Shown here in pieces: positions 21,331-35,255 of a DNA stretch of 64,000 bases. Numbering within the stretch: the stretch's first letter is position 1; each line of letters starts with the position of its first letter. The DNA is taken from contig CM031870.1 in the NCBI GenBank assembly GCA_018697195.1, forward strand, positions 2,419,984 through 2,483,983, written 5' to 3'. A program made the position numbers and the translations under genes. This DNA is from Certhia americana. Its lineage: Eukaryota > Chordata > Aves > Passeriformes > Certhiidae. The notes under the pieces are model-generated. The model did not search any database and was not told where the DNA came from. It saw nothing but the letters and a program-made list of their open reading frames with translations.

Positions 21331-21975
21331 CTGTCACAGCATGGAAAGGACAAGTCAGCGTGAGCCCATGGAGCAGCTTCTTGTTGGCCTGGATTTCCCA
21401 TCCTCGGCTCCTGGCCACCTCACTGGATGCTGTACAATCACTTCAACCAGGTGCAATTGCAAAATAATAAAAAAAAAAAAAAGAAAAAAAAAAGGAAAAA
21501 AAAGCTGGTTCTTTGCAGTGGGGAAACATCTATTGGATATTGCTTGCATCTGAAAATCCTGTCTCAAAGGCTTTTGGAATCTCCTGAGTATTTCCTTGCG
21601 GTTAATATGAGTCATTTTTGTTATTTTACTGAAGTTAAAGGTAAGAGAAACTGACTTAACGATGCTCTTTCCCCTGTGTCCCCTGGTGTCTGTCCCAAGG
21701 GCCCCTGTGTACGTTGGCAGTGTGCTTTGTGGTTTTGGTGGAAATCATTCTTTGCTTCAGTCTGTTTGTGGCAAAGTAGGAAGCATAGGCCAGCTCAGAG
21801 GCACAAAAATGTGTTGCTCAATTGAAATGCATCACATCTTTTCTATGTTACAAGTAGACATTTGTAGTCACACACGTGCAGTCACAGATATTTAAAGGTT
21901 GGGGGTTTTTTTGATTGAGAAGTACCATAAGGACTCTTTTATTTTTTAATAATAAATTAAGGTCATTAGCACCTT
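21331..21975 (+). other. FBXL18: FBXL18 3'UTR (probable extent)
   Basis: Sequence after the stop contains an AATAAA at 21466-21471 that runs straight into an A-rich stretch (to ~21504). A second AATAAA lies at 21951-21956 in an AT-rich context followed by T/GT-containing sequence. Either could be the poly(A) signal. The second has the more usual surroundings, since the first is confounded by genomic A-richness. A further AATAAA at 26946-26951 would imply a much longer UTR. Confidence 0.5.
21951..21956 (+). terminator. FBXL18: Candidate FBXL18 polyadenylation signal AATAAA
   Basis: A canonical hexamer about 620 nt after the stop codon, inside an AT-rich window. No transcript evidence is available. 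Confidence 0.4.
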
Positions 21976-24900
21976 GACCATGGTATTTTCCTGCTGATGC
22001 TGTTTCCATTGGTCTGGTGGAAGAAGTTCTCAGCTCTTCTGGAAATCCTTGTCCTAGGGTAGATGGTGCCTACAGTGAATAAGTTGAGGCTCAGATCTGA
22101 TTTATATGCAGTCTGTCTTGCAGTGTAGATGGGAATGTAGTGTTCCAGTTCTGTCCTTATATCCCATGCCTTGAGCTCCTGCTAATTTTAGAGATGTTAT
22201 GAAGTATTTTCACAGTGTGATTTCAGTCAGCTTCTCTACTCCACAGAACTTCCTCAGGCATCAGTAGTGGTCTGGATCACTTTCATATTGCCTTATTTAC
22301 TGAGCACTTTTAAAAGCATCAGACAGCTGTACCAAAAGCCAAGTTACAAATTCCTGGAGCTACATGTCTGGGTGGCAGAATTTTCCTTGGTAGCATACCA
22401 GGTCTGTCTTCTGCAAAGCAGCTGCAGACCAGAGCTGTCTAACTTCACCCAAATCCCGAATGTGTTGAGCTCTGCTTTTCTGGGGAGGCCCAGAATTGTC
22501 CAAAGATGATGTGCCCATCTCCTTGTCAGCATTTTCTACTCAAGATTCTCTCTCCCAAATGCTCTTCTGCCCTCAGTGTACGTAGGAAGCCTGGTCTGAT
22601 GGGATAAATTTGAGGAAAAAAAAATGCATCTCCCAGCCTTGGAGGACTTTGTGTCCTTGTTTTCCAATCAGCCACGTGTGAGCCTGCCTGGAATTCTGTC
22701 CCACAGGTGTAAATCTTGAGCCAGGCTGTGATCACCCTTGTGCTCAGAGTGGTTACAGTAAAGAGCAGGTGAGTGTCAGGTTCTGCTAGCACAGGGCTGT
22801 GCTTTGCTGAGAACAATCCCTGGTGGTTTGGTGTCTTTCCCGAGGCTCTCTCCCTTCCCCTCTCAGGACTGGGAGCCAGCAAAGCCTCTGGAGTGCAGCT
22901 GGCAGCAGGATGGTGAGGCCAGCTTGTGCTGCAGCTGAGCTGTGAGCACTCCCCCAGTGTTTGAGGCTCTGCCTCAGCTTCAGCTCCTTGCAGCCGAGTG
23001 TGAGGAGTTGCTGTCCTGCTCCTGCCACTGTTTTCCCTCCCACTCTCCCCGATGAGGTTGTTCTTTTGACCTCCTGTCGTATTTCTCACCTGTTTGAGTC
23101 CCCTTCTCCCTCTCTTCTCTCCCTCTCCCTCACTTCAGTGCATCAGATGTGCTTTTTGGCAGGAACACGAACTGCTGCTGAAGTTCAGGCCACTTCATCT
23201 CTGCCTGGTTTTTGTCCATGGTTTTTTTTTAGGATAACTAGTGAGGACTGGGCAGAGGGTGTTTGCAAAGCTGCTTGTTCCTTGTTTGAAGCGCTGGCAA
23301 AGTTGCTTTGTCCTGCTTGTGCCTCAGGGCAGAGGGAAGGTGGAGGGTGTGGAGGCAGCTCTCTGATGCCTTAGGGGACCTGTTCAGTCCTGTGAAGGAA
23401 TCCTGCTGTTTGGTTCAGTGGGGCCATTCCCACCCTCAGCGGGGATTTCCCCTGCATAAACACACCGTGGCATCAGCAAGAGCTTGGCAGTGCTGCCAGC
23501 TCACCTCTACCTGTTCCTCTGGAAAACCTGGACTGGGGGACAGTGGTGTGCAGAAAGCAGCTGTTGCTTGATTCTGGTGTCAAACCTTTGCTCTTGGGGT
23601 TGCAGTCACCTGGTGGAACGTGCTGTAAACTTGGCTTGGCACATCCATATCCAGCTGCCTCGTGTCCTGCTAGATGGGAGCAGCAGGCAGGGATGTTTTA
23701 TAGCTCTGTTAGTCTGTTGCCAGGGATGTGATGTTTGGGCATCTGTATTCATGCAAGTGGGTCACAAGTCCTGATGATGCTACCAGTTATAACCAGGGCT
23801 AGGAAAGGTCACTCACAGGTGATAAAGCTAGCATCCCAAATAGTAATAAAGAGCTAAAATCTCCTTCTACCCTCAGCTCCCCAACTCCGGGCCAATGCTT
23901 GATATGTCTACTACAAATCCTCTTATGGTGAGTGAGAATTTCCGCTGCTTTTGCACTCCAGGCAGGATTCACCAGATGTTAATAATGTGCTTATTTTCTC
24001 TAAGTGCTATTTTGGCATCGGTGTTAATTACAATTTATATTCTGCAACATTTACACTGGGAAAAGAACCCACCCTAATAGTACCCAATTGGCAGAGCTGG
24101 GCTATTAAACACAGCTCCATATGTTCTGAGCAGAGCAGTGGATGGGACTCGGAGCCCACTCAGCGCTCAGGCTTCGGCAGGCAGCTGTAGAGGAAGAGAG
24201 GGGAGCAGAGAGAGGGGTGTTCTGCTCCTGGATTTTATTTAATATGAATTCCCCCCTCCTTTTCTCTGTCCCCATCTCTGCAGAAATCTCCCTCCTGCTA
24301 TCTGTGAGCATTTAAGAGGGTGATCTCTGAGCCTGCTGATGCTGCTGTCTGTAGTCTAAAACAAATGAATTCAATTCCAGAAGGTGCCCTTCTTGCAGGG
24401 AGTGCCTCTGCAGGATCCCAGTCCTTGCTGCCTTTCAAAGCAGACCTCCAGTCTTTGGGAACTGCAGCAGAAATCTTTGCTTTGACCACCACCGAGGTGT
24501 CTGTGGTTCTGTGGGAGAAGGGTATTCTGGGACAGGTACTGTTCTTGTGTAAAACTTGATGTAGTTTGGTGCTCTGCTCATGCCCAAAGTCTTGTTTGGC
24601 AAAGTGGCATTTGGTTCCTGCAGGCTGGGAGGGTCTGGAGTGACACTGGTGTGGGGAATTTGGAGGGGCTAAGTCATCCGTGTTCCTCTGGGTTTCTTAG
24701 GAATGTAGGTTAAAGAATTGCTTCCTCAGCTGTTTGCAAAGCTGATTTCATGGTCTCTTTAGGAAATGGCAGTGTATCCACTGCTCTGCTTGGAGCAGGG
24801 GCTGTGTGGTGACGGTCTCTCCCTTCAGGAGAGCTCTGCCTGTGGTCACTTCTCAGTCAGGGAGAAGATGGGAGTGAGAGGAGTCATGGATCTCAGTCTG

Positions 24901-27309
24901 GAATCCAGACACACATCATGAGGCTTGGCCTTTTTCCTCACTTGTGGAAGGAGAGGAGGCTCCCAGGTGCTGAACCCTCCCCTCCAGGTGAGGTGTTGCT
25001 TGCTGGGGAGCAGAGGGCAGACCTGGGGCTGGTGTGGATTGAGAGCAGCAGAGCCACAACCCCAGTCCTGTAATTCCCATCACTGCCTCCTCCCTCTGGG
25101 TGGGATCCCAGGGAACAGAGCAGGACCCATCCCCTCACGTTGCTGTTGAGAGCTGTGACAGTTCTGGGATGATGGATGGGTGCATGGGCCCACGTGAGGT
25201 GCTGGATGCTTTCTTCTAGCAGTGCTTTCTTAGGATAGGGCTGTAGAAATTTGGGACTTTCCCACTGATGGAGTGAACCAGTGCAGAAGGGTTGTTTCAC
25301 CTGACTAAAGGGGATGCAATTCCCTCTTGGCTGGTCCCAGCAGAGCGTCCAGCCAAAGCTGGGAGAGCAGTGCAGGAGCTGTGCTGGGTGTTGCAGAGCC
25401 CAATCTCCTTCCACTGCAGCTCTCCTGCCTCTTTGAGATGCACAGGCAGCCAGGGTACTCCAGCAGGAGAATCATTTCCATAGAAACCAATTGGGATGTT
25501 GTACAGGGAATAATGATTAATAGTGAAGGGATGTTGCCTCAGGCCCTTCTCATTTTTTAGGGGGCAGTGAGGGACAAACTGGGGCACAGGTAGGGGGACA
25601 GGGAGACTTGAAAACTAATGGAAACCATCTCTTCCATTAATTTCTAGGGCAGCTTCCCCTCTTCTCCTCCTACCCAGCCCCCCACTGCTGCTCCCAGCTT
25701 TCGTCAAATTTTCAAAATGGCTAACCTGGTTAGAAATAATCATAATAATAAAAAAGGATGGATGAGGTCTGACTACTAACATTGTTGCTGTTAGCAGCAG
25801 GATTTCAGCCATAAAACATGAAGCAAGGGAGGCATTGACCTTTCCGCTGTTTGAAATGAATGGAGACATCAATATCTATTGTTTTGTGGCATTGACCTCT
25901 GACGCTCTCCATTCGCCCTCCCCTTTCTTTTTTTTTAATTTCCCCCTGACACTCGAGGAAAGGGGTCAGTCTGTACCATCTATTGATCCCGATCTTACTT
26001 GGTGATAGGGAAATAATTAGAATTTTAAAGATCTCTGCTGCACGCTGGTGAAATACGTACGCAGAGGCACAGGCTAAGCCCCCGCTTGCCATGTTGTGTT
26101 CTCCCCCTTTCCTTGCAGAGATCCAAAGCTCTGAGATCTGAAGGAAGGCAGATCAATATAGGTTTAATCATGATGGGGGTTTTATTTCAGTTTTTTAAAT
26201 GGTAAAGTGTAACGTTTTATGTTAATGTTGTCAGAGCCTGGCTGCCTGGTGCCTTGTTTTATTTATTCTTTTAAGTAGCCCCTTCTTTTGTGAACTTCAT
26301 CTATGTACAGAGAATGTGAAATCAGGCATTGCTAATTAGCTGTATGACAATTAAGTAATGTAGCACAAAACCATTAGGACACTGGATTTGTTTTTGAAGT
26401 TTGTCCTTTGAAGTGGAAGCTGCAACTCCCTGCCCAAGGCTGCTGGGGAAAATGTTTTTCTATCAAAACTTTCTTTGAAAATAAAATGTCAGTGTAAGAG
26501 TCCCTATTTCTGTCGTCTCTCCCTCTAAACAGCGGGTGGAAATTGTTTCTCCTTGTAAAAACTGCTGGCATTGATAGAAAGGGGAATTCAGGAAAGCATT
26601 AAATGGGCAATTGGTCTCCAAACACCCTCAGTTCTGGTAGAGATGTTACCAAAAATGCTTGTTTAGCTCATTGAAAGGCAACAGTGCCACGCGGGGAGAG
26701 AAGGCCCAGCTCACAGCCCTGGAGATGGCAAAGGGAGGTGGTCCTAGAACTGGGGGTTCATCTCTGACCCCCCAGGTGCCACCAGGGTGACAGCCTGGTC
26801 ACAAATCCCTACAGGCTCCTGGGTTTGGGCTCCTCCGTCTGTGCGCTCGTTTGACACTTGTGTTTGCATCCGGCCCTTTGTCCTCGTAGTGAGTCCAATT
26901 CTGAATGTGCAACTTTCATGTATGCTGGTGGCATGTAAAACTTCAAATAAAGAGTGAAACATTTGGAACCAGCTCTGTCTCCTTGCCTCCTGCTTCCCTC
27001 TCAATGTGGAGCCCAAAGCCACCCTCTCCTGGGGAACACTTTGGCATTGCCAGGTAAGGTGTGTGTGGGCAGGGCTGTGCCTGGGTGCAGCCCCAGTCTG
27101 CACTGGGAGCTGTGGAGTGTCACTGGGAGTGCTGGGATGAGCACTTCTGGGGTTACAGCCCTCTTCTCCTGGGTTTGGGGATGCTGTTCTGTGATGGTTG
27201 TGGCTGTGGGCTCAGCTAAAGAAGGAGATACTCTGGGTTTAGGAAATTCTCCTCCTTGGATCTCTGTGCATCCGAGTGCCGAGCTGTGCTGACGTGGCAC
27301 AGAACGTTC
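21976..27309. other. Intergenic DNA downstream of FBXL18
   Basis: No convincing exon is seen on either strand. AT-rich, non-repetitive blocks at about 23815-24090, 25690-26110 and 26140-26580 stand out from the GC-richer background and look like conserved noncoding elements. That is inferred from composition and motif texture (multiple TAAT, ATTA and TTAAT cores), not from alignment. Confidence 0.5.
26140..26580. promoter_or_regulatory. CNE-like AT-rich block
   Basis: Unique, non-repetitive sequence rich in homeodomain-type cores (for example 'gctaattagctgt' near 26329-26343 and 'acaattaagtaatg'). It is sharply different from the GC-rich flanks. An enhancer role is inference only. Confidence 0.25.
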
Positions 27310-27435
27310 AGTGCCAGGCTGGGTGGGCATTGGAGCAGCCTGGGCTGGAAGGTCCCCTGCCCATGGCAGCAGGGTTGGAGTGACATGAGCTTGGAGGTCC
27401 CTTCCAGCCTGAACTGTTCTGGGATTCTGTGACCA
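27310..27435 (+). mobile_element. CR1 LINE 3'-tail fragment
   Basis: 'ggagcagcctgggctggaaggtcc', 'catggcagcagggttgga', 'aggtcccttccagcctgaac' and the ending 'tgggattctgtga' are the classic CR1 3'UTR and tail. Only about 125 bp remain. Confidence 0.8.
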
Positions 27436-30400
27436 TCATCCCTGGGTAAGTGACTCACAGTGACTCAAGAAAGATCCATTTCTCTGAGCAGCCCCAGGCC
27501 ACCACCCACACCTCTCTGTGACAGCTCCAGTCCCTGGACAGCAGACAGGACCTGCACCACTGCTTGGCGTGAAGCCAAGGGCTAAAATCAAGTGCCTGGT
27601 GAAATGTGAACTGGGATGGCCAAAATCCCATCAATGGCACCGTGACTGCATGGATTTCACTGAGCTGGGATGGCTGAGGCTGCAGGAAGGGGAATCTGGG
27701 ATGGTGGGAGTGGGGAGGATGGGCTGCCCGTGGTGAGGGAAAGTCCTCAGGCATTAATCTGCCTCAGCAGCAGCACTTGTGTCCTGGCAGCCACCCCTGC
27801 TCCCTGGGTCCTGCAGTGGTGGCTGAAAGGACACTGCCACCCACACTGAGGGGTTGGAGGGGAGTGGGATGGATGTGCTGGGGCCACACAGTCCTGGGCT
27901 CATCTGTGTGATCAAATGTGCACCCTGTTGAGCTGTCTCTGTGTTGCTGTTCTCAGGGACAGTGGTACACAGGGAAGCCAGGCTTCAGCACCTTCTTAGA
28001 GTTAAGAAAATCCACAAAATAAACACATGGGAGGAGCAGCTTGGTGGAAAACGATGTAGCTCATGACTCATGTGCTTAAGTCAGCTTGCCCCAGGTAGGT
28101 GAAGCCTCAGAACTGGGGTGTGATCAGGTTTTAGAAGGTGAGTCCATGCAGGACTTGTGGTGGGACTGTAGGAGGGCCTCTGTGCTGGGATCTCTGCCTG
28201 CAGTGATCCAAGGTTTAATCCCAGAAGGGATCATGGGCTCTCCTCTGTTTTTCTGTTCTGGCAGGTCTGCTTAGCCAAGCATGGAGTGGAGACCCTCCCC
28301 TCCTTCCATCCCTCCTGTGCTTGCGTTTAAATTACGGATTTCATTGTTCCAATAACATTTATGGAAATGTTCTTTGTGGGGAGGGAGGAAGGAGATAAAG
28401 AGGGAGGAGGCTGAGGAAGGAATGTGCTTTTGGACACTGCTAAGCCTCCATCTTATTTCTGGGACTTGCTGTGGGGTTTTGGAATTCATGATCCCAGGGG
28501 AGGACTCGGGGGAAATGGCTGGAAGAGCTGTGGTCAGTATGAAACATTGGTGGGAGGAAAGGCAGGGACAGCCTGTGCAGAGCATCTCTCTGCCCACCTG
28601 GTACTGACCTTGTGTCCTCTGCCAGTTTATCTCTTGGCAAAGAGGGACCTGACTCAGTTTCCAGGAAGGAGAACTGGAGTGGAGGTGTGGGAATGCTGAG
28701 GGTGCAGAGCTCAGCTTGGCACAGGGAGAGATTTTCTGCTTGGCTGTCTCAGTGATTCTGGCTTTGCCCTCACCTGCACAGCCATGAGGGGGGCACATCA
28801 TGGAGTAATGATGTCAGGGAAAGGGGGCAAAAGGCCCTGGTTCTTCCATCTGCTGGGACATTCTCTGGGAGGTCTCCAGGAATGGGATGGCAGGAGGAGA
28901 AATCCTCTGGGTCTGTGCTCCAAGTGCAACTTCATCCCCAGGTTCAATTTGGGAGCAGTTTGTGCTTCCCTGGTGCTGACATGGAGGCAGGGGAGAAGGG
29001 AGTATGGAGGAGAGAGGCCAGATTGCTTCAACTCCCAGAGGCTGAAGGATGTCTGTGGCCACAGGATGCATCTGACAATTTCCAAGGTGCTAATTTTGGG
29101 CTTGGTACTTCCCAGCCCCAGAGCTGACCTCTCCCAGGGGCTGGCAGATGAGGCAGAGGTGGAGGATACCTGCACTGCACAAGGGAGAACTGGTGTGTGA
29201 GCGAGGTTCTGACTGTGGGGAGAGGTGGAAAGTCTTGGGGAAGCCCAGGAGAGGGGGAATGATGGTGTCAGGGTGTGCATGAGCCATGGACCTGGTTCAG
29301 TCCCTCTGATCCAGCCCTTTCTCTGCTTTTTGGTTGCCATCAGAGTGGACTCCATGGTCCCATTCCCATTTCACTGTGCTTGAATTTGGTTTTTGGTGTG
29401 GTGGTGAAGGCTTGCGTGGCAAGAGAGAGCCATGGAGTGTGGAGAAGAGAAGGAAAAGGATGAGATTTTTCCTAGGAAACACAAATGGATGGAGCGGTAT
29501 TTCTGAACAAACAAGCCTCTCCTCCCTGTCTCCTGGAAGCTGCATTATCAGAGCCCCATCACTGTCCTCTCTTCTTCCCCCCCACAATGAACAGGAATTA
29601 AAAATACAACTAATAAAACCTTTTTACTTTCTCCAGCAGGAGGGAAAAAAAAAAAAAAAAAGCAAAGCAGCCTTGAAAATGCTAAAGGACATAAAGGGCA
29701 TTCATGAAAGGGTTGGATGGTGGTTATTGCAGCAGGGGGAAAAACATTATTTCACTGTGCAGATAAAAGGAAGTGGAAAAGCAGCATATTTATAGCTGGG
29801 GAGCCTGGATTCCTTGTTAAGCCGCTATTATCAAATTAATGTCAAAATGCATCAAACAGGCACGAGTGTTCTGGGCCCCTTATGCAAAGTGCTTGCAAAT
29901 TGGTTACAAATACATTTGTTTACAGGGGACGAGGCAGGAGCGAGCTAATTAGTCATTGTAGCAGGGCTGTTTTGTGTCTTTTTTTTTTTTTTTAACATTT
30001 TTTTGGCAATTACACAAACAAGCTGTTTTGAAGTATAAATACACGCTGCACTACAACCCCTTTAAAGGGGAATCAAATGGGAATCGTGGGATGCAGAGGG
30101 CTTGGTGTGAGTGGCGTGGAGCATCGTGGTGGAGCATCCTTCTCTCCTGCCTGGATGCAGCAGGAATGCCACACTGGCTCTGGGATGTGGTGTGGAAACC
30201 CATCCCTGGGCATCTGGAGGATGGGATGTGGGTGGAAAGGGAACAACTTGGTTTTGGATCCTCTGAAGGGGCTGAACCCCCTCATACAGGGCACGGTGCT
30301 GTTTCCATGCAGGACCTGTTAAGGTTTCAGCTGCCCACCTCTATCATGGGAATTCCCTTCAGGCCTGGGATATTTTGGGGTGTTTTTGGTGGCAGCAGCA

Positions 30401-33400
30401 GCTGCCAGCTCAGCGTGTGAAGCCCCTTGTGCCCAGCTGGTGTGGGTACTGACGTGGTTTTGGGGGATGCTTGGATGTAGAGAGCATCCCAGGGATGTGT
30501 GAAGGAAGGGATCTGGTGTGAGCTCTCCCAGGTGAGTGTGTCCTCAAGGCTTCTTTAACAAAACCACTGGCTGCACCTCCCAAACCTGTTAATGAGGAAG
30601 GGAAGCAGGAGAGCTTATCTGATCCTCAGTGTGGGAATGGTTGGGGAATTTGGTTGGGGGGCAGATGGAAACTTCCTGCTGCCCTGCATCTTAATACATC
30701 CCATTCTGGGAGTAAATCACACCTCTGCCACTCAGGGAAGCTGCTAATTGAATCTGCTCTGGTGGGAGAGGGTAAAGCCAAGAGGCATTTACCACCATTA
30801 TTTTTAATTTACTGAGAAGGAGAAAAGAGAGAGGAAGGAACAAGTTGTGCCCCTCTCGTGCTGGAGGCTCCGACATTTCTTGGCAGAAGGTGCAAAAACC
30901 CCACGGCTGCTTCTCCATTTGGATTTGTTGGTGGTAAATCTGCCCTTCAGGCTGAAATAACCCTTCTGAGCAGGTCCTGCACTCCCAGAGGTGCTGGGAA
31001 CATTGAGTTTAATGCCATCGTAAAACCCCATTGTGGGTGGGAGCAGAACAGGAGAAAATCTCAAGAGGTCCAAGAGCAGTGGAGAGGGCAGGGCTTTCCC
31101 CAAGCCTCCTGCAGGAGCTCAGATGTTTGCACCAGGTTTTATTCTTTAAAAACTCAGGGTAACATTTCTCTGCACCTTAGACTGGCTTTTCAGCGCTGCC
31201 TTCAAACTCCAAACCTCTCATTACCATTTTCTGCCTTGTTGGCTCATTTGCCATGGGGAGGGTGACCCGCTCCACTGGGATCCAGGGCTATGATTTTGGG
31301 GAATGTTCCCATTTCCAGCATAATCCTACCCGTGCATTATGAGCTGTGCAGGAGCACAGCTCAGCTGGTCAGCAAATGTGTGAGCAGCTCATTGTAATCA
31401 GGCTCTGACTCGTGCCCAGTTGTTCCAATCAGTTCGTGTCTCTCTTCATTTATAGCAGGGCTCTGGCGTGACTGTCACCTCCTGTGATTGTTGGTGACTG
31501 TGCCACGGGATCCTGCTCTGGTTTGAGCAGTGTTTCACACCCGCTTTTCTTTTGCAGGGGTGTCCCAGCATCTCCTAGCTGGGAGCAGACCTGGAATTTC
31601 CACCCTCTGTAAGTCACTCTGGTCACTCTGTTAAGTCACTCCCTTGGAGAAGGCTGTGGAGCCCGATGGATTTGCCTTGGTGGAATGGGAAGATGGGGCA
31701 CAGATCTGTGCTTGATTCCCTTCTCCATTGTTAATTAACATAATGAGGGTGCAGCCTTTCTTGGAGCTGTGTGTGGCAGTGACTTCCAGGCTGCCTGGTG
31801 AACCCCTCAGTTTCCAAACGTACCCAAAGTACCCAAGGACCTTCCTTGGTGTGTCCTTGGACGTGCTCCTCAATATCCTCCTCTCCCATGTCCAGAGGGA
31901 TGGAAGCTCTGCCTTCAGCTCCTTCTCCTGTATTCCCCAGAGAACAGGATGTTCCCACAGGATTGAGGTGTCCGAGGTTTCTTAAATGCTTGCAGCGAAG
32001 AGGAAAACATCACCCTTGTGCTTGTTGAGCTAAAGGGAAAGGATGAAGATGTTTTCTTGAGGCTGAGGGACAGGAATTGTGTCTTGGCCATGGAGGTGAG
32101 GATCCCCCTGAGCATGGCAGTGAGTGCCAGGGCTCAGGAGGGAATGTGGTGCCTGATAAGGCTGTGGGCAGTCCAGGGGAACCCAGCATCCTCTTCCTCT
32201 CCCCAGGAATCCCGTGTGGGTGGCACAAGGGCTGAGCTGGGCTGGGGAGGGATGGGCCTCTCCTGATAAGAGGCTCTGGTTCCTGCTGCTGCGGATTTCC
32301 AGCCTGGCAGTGCAGTGGGTGCTGTGCTTTCCCTGGGGTGATTTATGGCAGCGCTGCTTCCCCCTGCGGCCAGGGCCCGGTGCCTGCACTGGGAGTTACG
32401 GCTCTGACTCAGCCAGGGGGAGGCAAAGGCTCAGCCGAGGTCACCACACGGTGGGACACAGGTGGGAGCAGATCTCTGTCACCTGTAGCTTGGAGAATGC
32501 CCCCATCAGGCTCCCCGTGGAGGGGCTGTCCCATGGCAGCAGGGATGCTTCCAGCCTGTCAATCCCCAATCCCATGTGCTGGAGCCCACCCAACTCTGAG
32601 GTGACCCACGTGGGAGACCCAGGGCCATCACCAGCCCTGCTGAGCAATGCCTGCACTGCCTGGTTGTTTTCCATGTGTCCCTTTGATACAGACAATGCCA
32701 GGAGGGGTAAGCTGCAGTGGGCAAGGAGGGGGAGGATGATGAGGAAGGAAAGGTCAGATGCCATCACTGCACTCCCTTCCACGTCCCAGCTCCTGCCTGG
32801 GTGAGCTTCCCAGCTCCTCTGGTTTGTTTTAGAGGCAGCATGGGGCCCCCAGATCCCTGCAAACCCTCCACACTCTGCCTTTTATTGGCATGTGGAAATA
32901 GTTTTGTCTGGTTTCAGATCTGGCTGATCACTGACTTTCCTGCTGCCCTCCCCCTGAAAAGGGCTGACAACCACGGGCGACCCAACCGCACTCATCTTCC
33001 TCCCTCTTTCTTCTTTCTCTCCACATTGTTCTCCAAAATCCCAGCTGCTGCTTTTCCCTCCTCCTTTTCCTATTCTCTCACATCAGCTGGGATGGATCTA
33101 TCTGTGTTTTGTATAAAAGCCCTTTTTTGTTGTCTGTACTTCTCCATCCTGGGGGTGCTGGGGTGCCCCATCCTCTCCGTGCAGGGACAAGAGCTCTGGG
33201 CACCCTCGTTGTCACCCCCAGGCTGGCAGTGGCACAGGGAGAAGCCTTGGCAGGGGTGAGGGCATCAATGTTTCCAGAGTTCTCATTGTGCTTCTCTGAC
33301 AGAGAAACCTGGCAGATCCTGGGGCCAGAACCAGCACATTCCTCCTTTATTTCTCACTGATGTGGGGGATTCCTGGTGAGCCAGCTCCTGTAGGGTGGGA

Positions 33401-35157
33401 CGGGATGGGATGGGGCAGGGCAGGTCTCCTCGTGTCTGTGGGCTGCTCCCTGATCCACTCAGGCTTGGGATGGAGAATTTAAGAGCCAGTGCCTGGCTGC
33501 AGCTCCCACCAGCTCAGCCCAGCTGCATTCAGGCAGCCAAGCAGATCCCAGGGAACCCTCTGGCATCAGCAGGAGCCTCTACCTCAGGGAGTTGTTCATG
33601 GGGATCCCAGCCCTGGGAAGGGGCTGAGCTGGGTGGCCTTGGCTCAGTGCTGGGGTGGATGCTGAGCTTCCTTCTGTGGTCCCTTTCCAAAGGAAAGGGA
33701 AGGGGGTACAGCCAAGGCAGTGGACAGAGACCAGGCAGGAACCATTAATACTTGCAGAGAGGCTTTGTGTGAGCTGGTCAGGGAGTCCCCAATGTCCCCA
33801 TCATCATTCTTGGCCACTGGCTCCCCTTCCCAGTGGTCAATGGCTTTTTCCACCTCCAGTCTTCCCACACAGAATGAAGAAGGCCCCTGGGCAGCCTTGG
33901 AAAGGAGCAGGAAACTCCCCTGGACTTCTGAGCCCTGGGGTTGTTCCCTGTTCCCAAACCTCTGCCATGTCTCCCCTCCTGCCAGGGACACTGGCTGCCC
34001 CCCCCCCGCCAGTCTGCAGTGTGTAATAAATCACTCCCTCATCGAATTTGAGTGAAATATCATGGATTAACTCACCAAGACTGCTCAGGCTGTCCCAGCT
34101 GAGATGGAAATAGCTGCATACTGAGGGTCACCCCAACATCCTGGGAGCTGGCAGGGACCAGGTGAGTGTGAGGAGCATCTGGAGAGAGGCACCAGGTGAC
34201 GCCCAGGAGCGAATCCCAGTCAGTGGGAAAAATCTGTGGGCTTCATCCTCCTCTGGGTGGGCTGTGGCAGCCTGGAAAGCAGCTGCTGTGGGTCTGGAAC
34301 CTCCTTCTTCCCCACGGGACTGCGCCTCCGAGTCAGCATCTCCCGAGGTAATCACTTTCCTCCTTTCTCTTTCTAAAGATAATTTTAAATGCATGACTGA
34401 CAACTCAGGAGAAAACAGAAGAATGGTTGGTATTGCTGAGGATCTCAGCCCAGCCAGAGGAGACGTGTTCCTTTTGTGGAATCAAACACCCGTCAGGGAA
34501 CAGTCATGCAAATTTATTTCGCTTTTCTTCTTTTTTACCTGTTCCATTGATCCAGAGCCTGTAGCAGCTGGCTCATGGAGAGACAGGTTTGTTAATTCAG
34601 GAGCCTTGCAAAGCTCAGTCGGTGAGGAGGAGGCTCTGCCAAAGCTCCTGGCTCAGGGGGACGCTTTGTGCCATGTGTGGGGACCATGGCACCAGGACAC
34701 ATCCCTCCAAAGGAGAGGGGAGAGGGGTTTGTTCTGTCCCTGGGTACTGTCAGACCTGGAGTGGCCCTGGGAAGGCAGGAGAGTGGCTGCCAGCTCTGCC
34801 AAAGCTGCTTCCCACCACAGGAAGGGACAAGGACACTTGGTCACACTGCTGGGACAGTCACCACCATCTCTGAGGAGTAAATGTGAGTTAAACTCTTAAA
34901 ATCACAAAATGGGCTTTAAAATAGCCAGCTGTGAGATTGTATTTGATTTTATCACTATTATTAGACTCGTCAGTCCATCTGGATGTTTTTAGGAATCACC
35001 TGCCAGGCTTCTCTTGGCAGCTGGGAGGTTTAGGGTCCTGTCACTTCCAGTAGTGTCAAAGAGAGATGGCTCCAGCCTGACTGCTGGAATCCATGGCTGA
35101 TGGTGATCCCTGGAAAGATGTCAGGCTGCCCTGTGTGATCTGAGTCTTCAGAGGATC
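27436..35157. other. Intergenic DNA
   Basis: GC-moderate DNA with scattered short open frames and none with recognisable homology. A CNE-like block lies at 29640-30070. Short repeated words occur near 31610-31645 ('gtcactctggtcactctgttaagtcactc' pattern). No RNA gene is recognised. Confidence 0.5.
29640..30070. promoter_or_regulatory. CNE-like block with octamer- and forkhead-like words
   Basis: An AT-rich, non-repetitive stretch contains 'gctattatcaaattaatgtc', an octamer-like TATGCAAA at 29881-29888, a forkhead-like TGTTTAC at 29917-29923, and 'gagctaattagtcattg'. It is bounded by a poly-A run (~29646-29661) and a poly-T run (~29980-29995). The texture resembles deeply conserved vertebrate enhancers. 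No alignment was possible. Confidence 0.3.
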
Positions 35158-35255
35158 CCAGATGGTTTGGGTTGGAAGGGACCTTAAAGATGATCTCTTT
35201 CAAACTCCCAGGTTGCTCCAAGCCCTGCCCAACCTGGCCTTGAGTCTTCTCCTCC
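35158..35255 (-). mobile_element. CR1 LINE 3'-end fragment, reverse orientation
   Basis: 'atggtttgggttggaagggacctta', 'aagatgatct', and 'aggttgctccaagccctgcccaacctggccttga' are the reverse complement of the CR1 3' tail. This is the only minus-oriented CR1 recognised in the window. Confidence 0.8.

Noticed and set aside
21461..21505. A-rich stretch as the tail of a processed pseudogene or the cleavage site
   Set aside because: It directly follows the FBXL18 stop codon as 3'UTR, with no retrocopy sequence upstream; it is simply A-rich genomic DNA, though an AATAAA is present.
22526..23089. 187-aa minus-strand ORF downstream of FBXL18
   Set aside because: No recognisable motif, no splice context, and overlapping ORFs of similar length on the other strand suggest chance.
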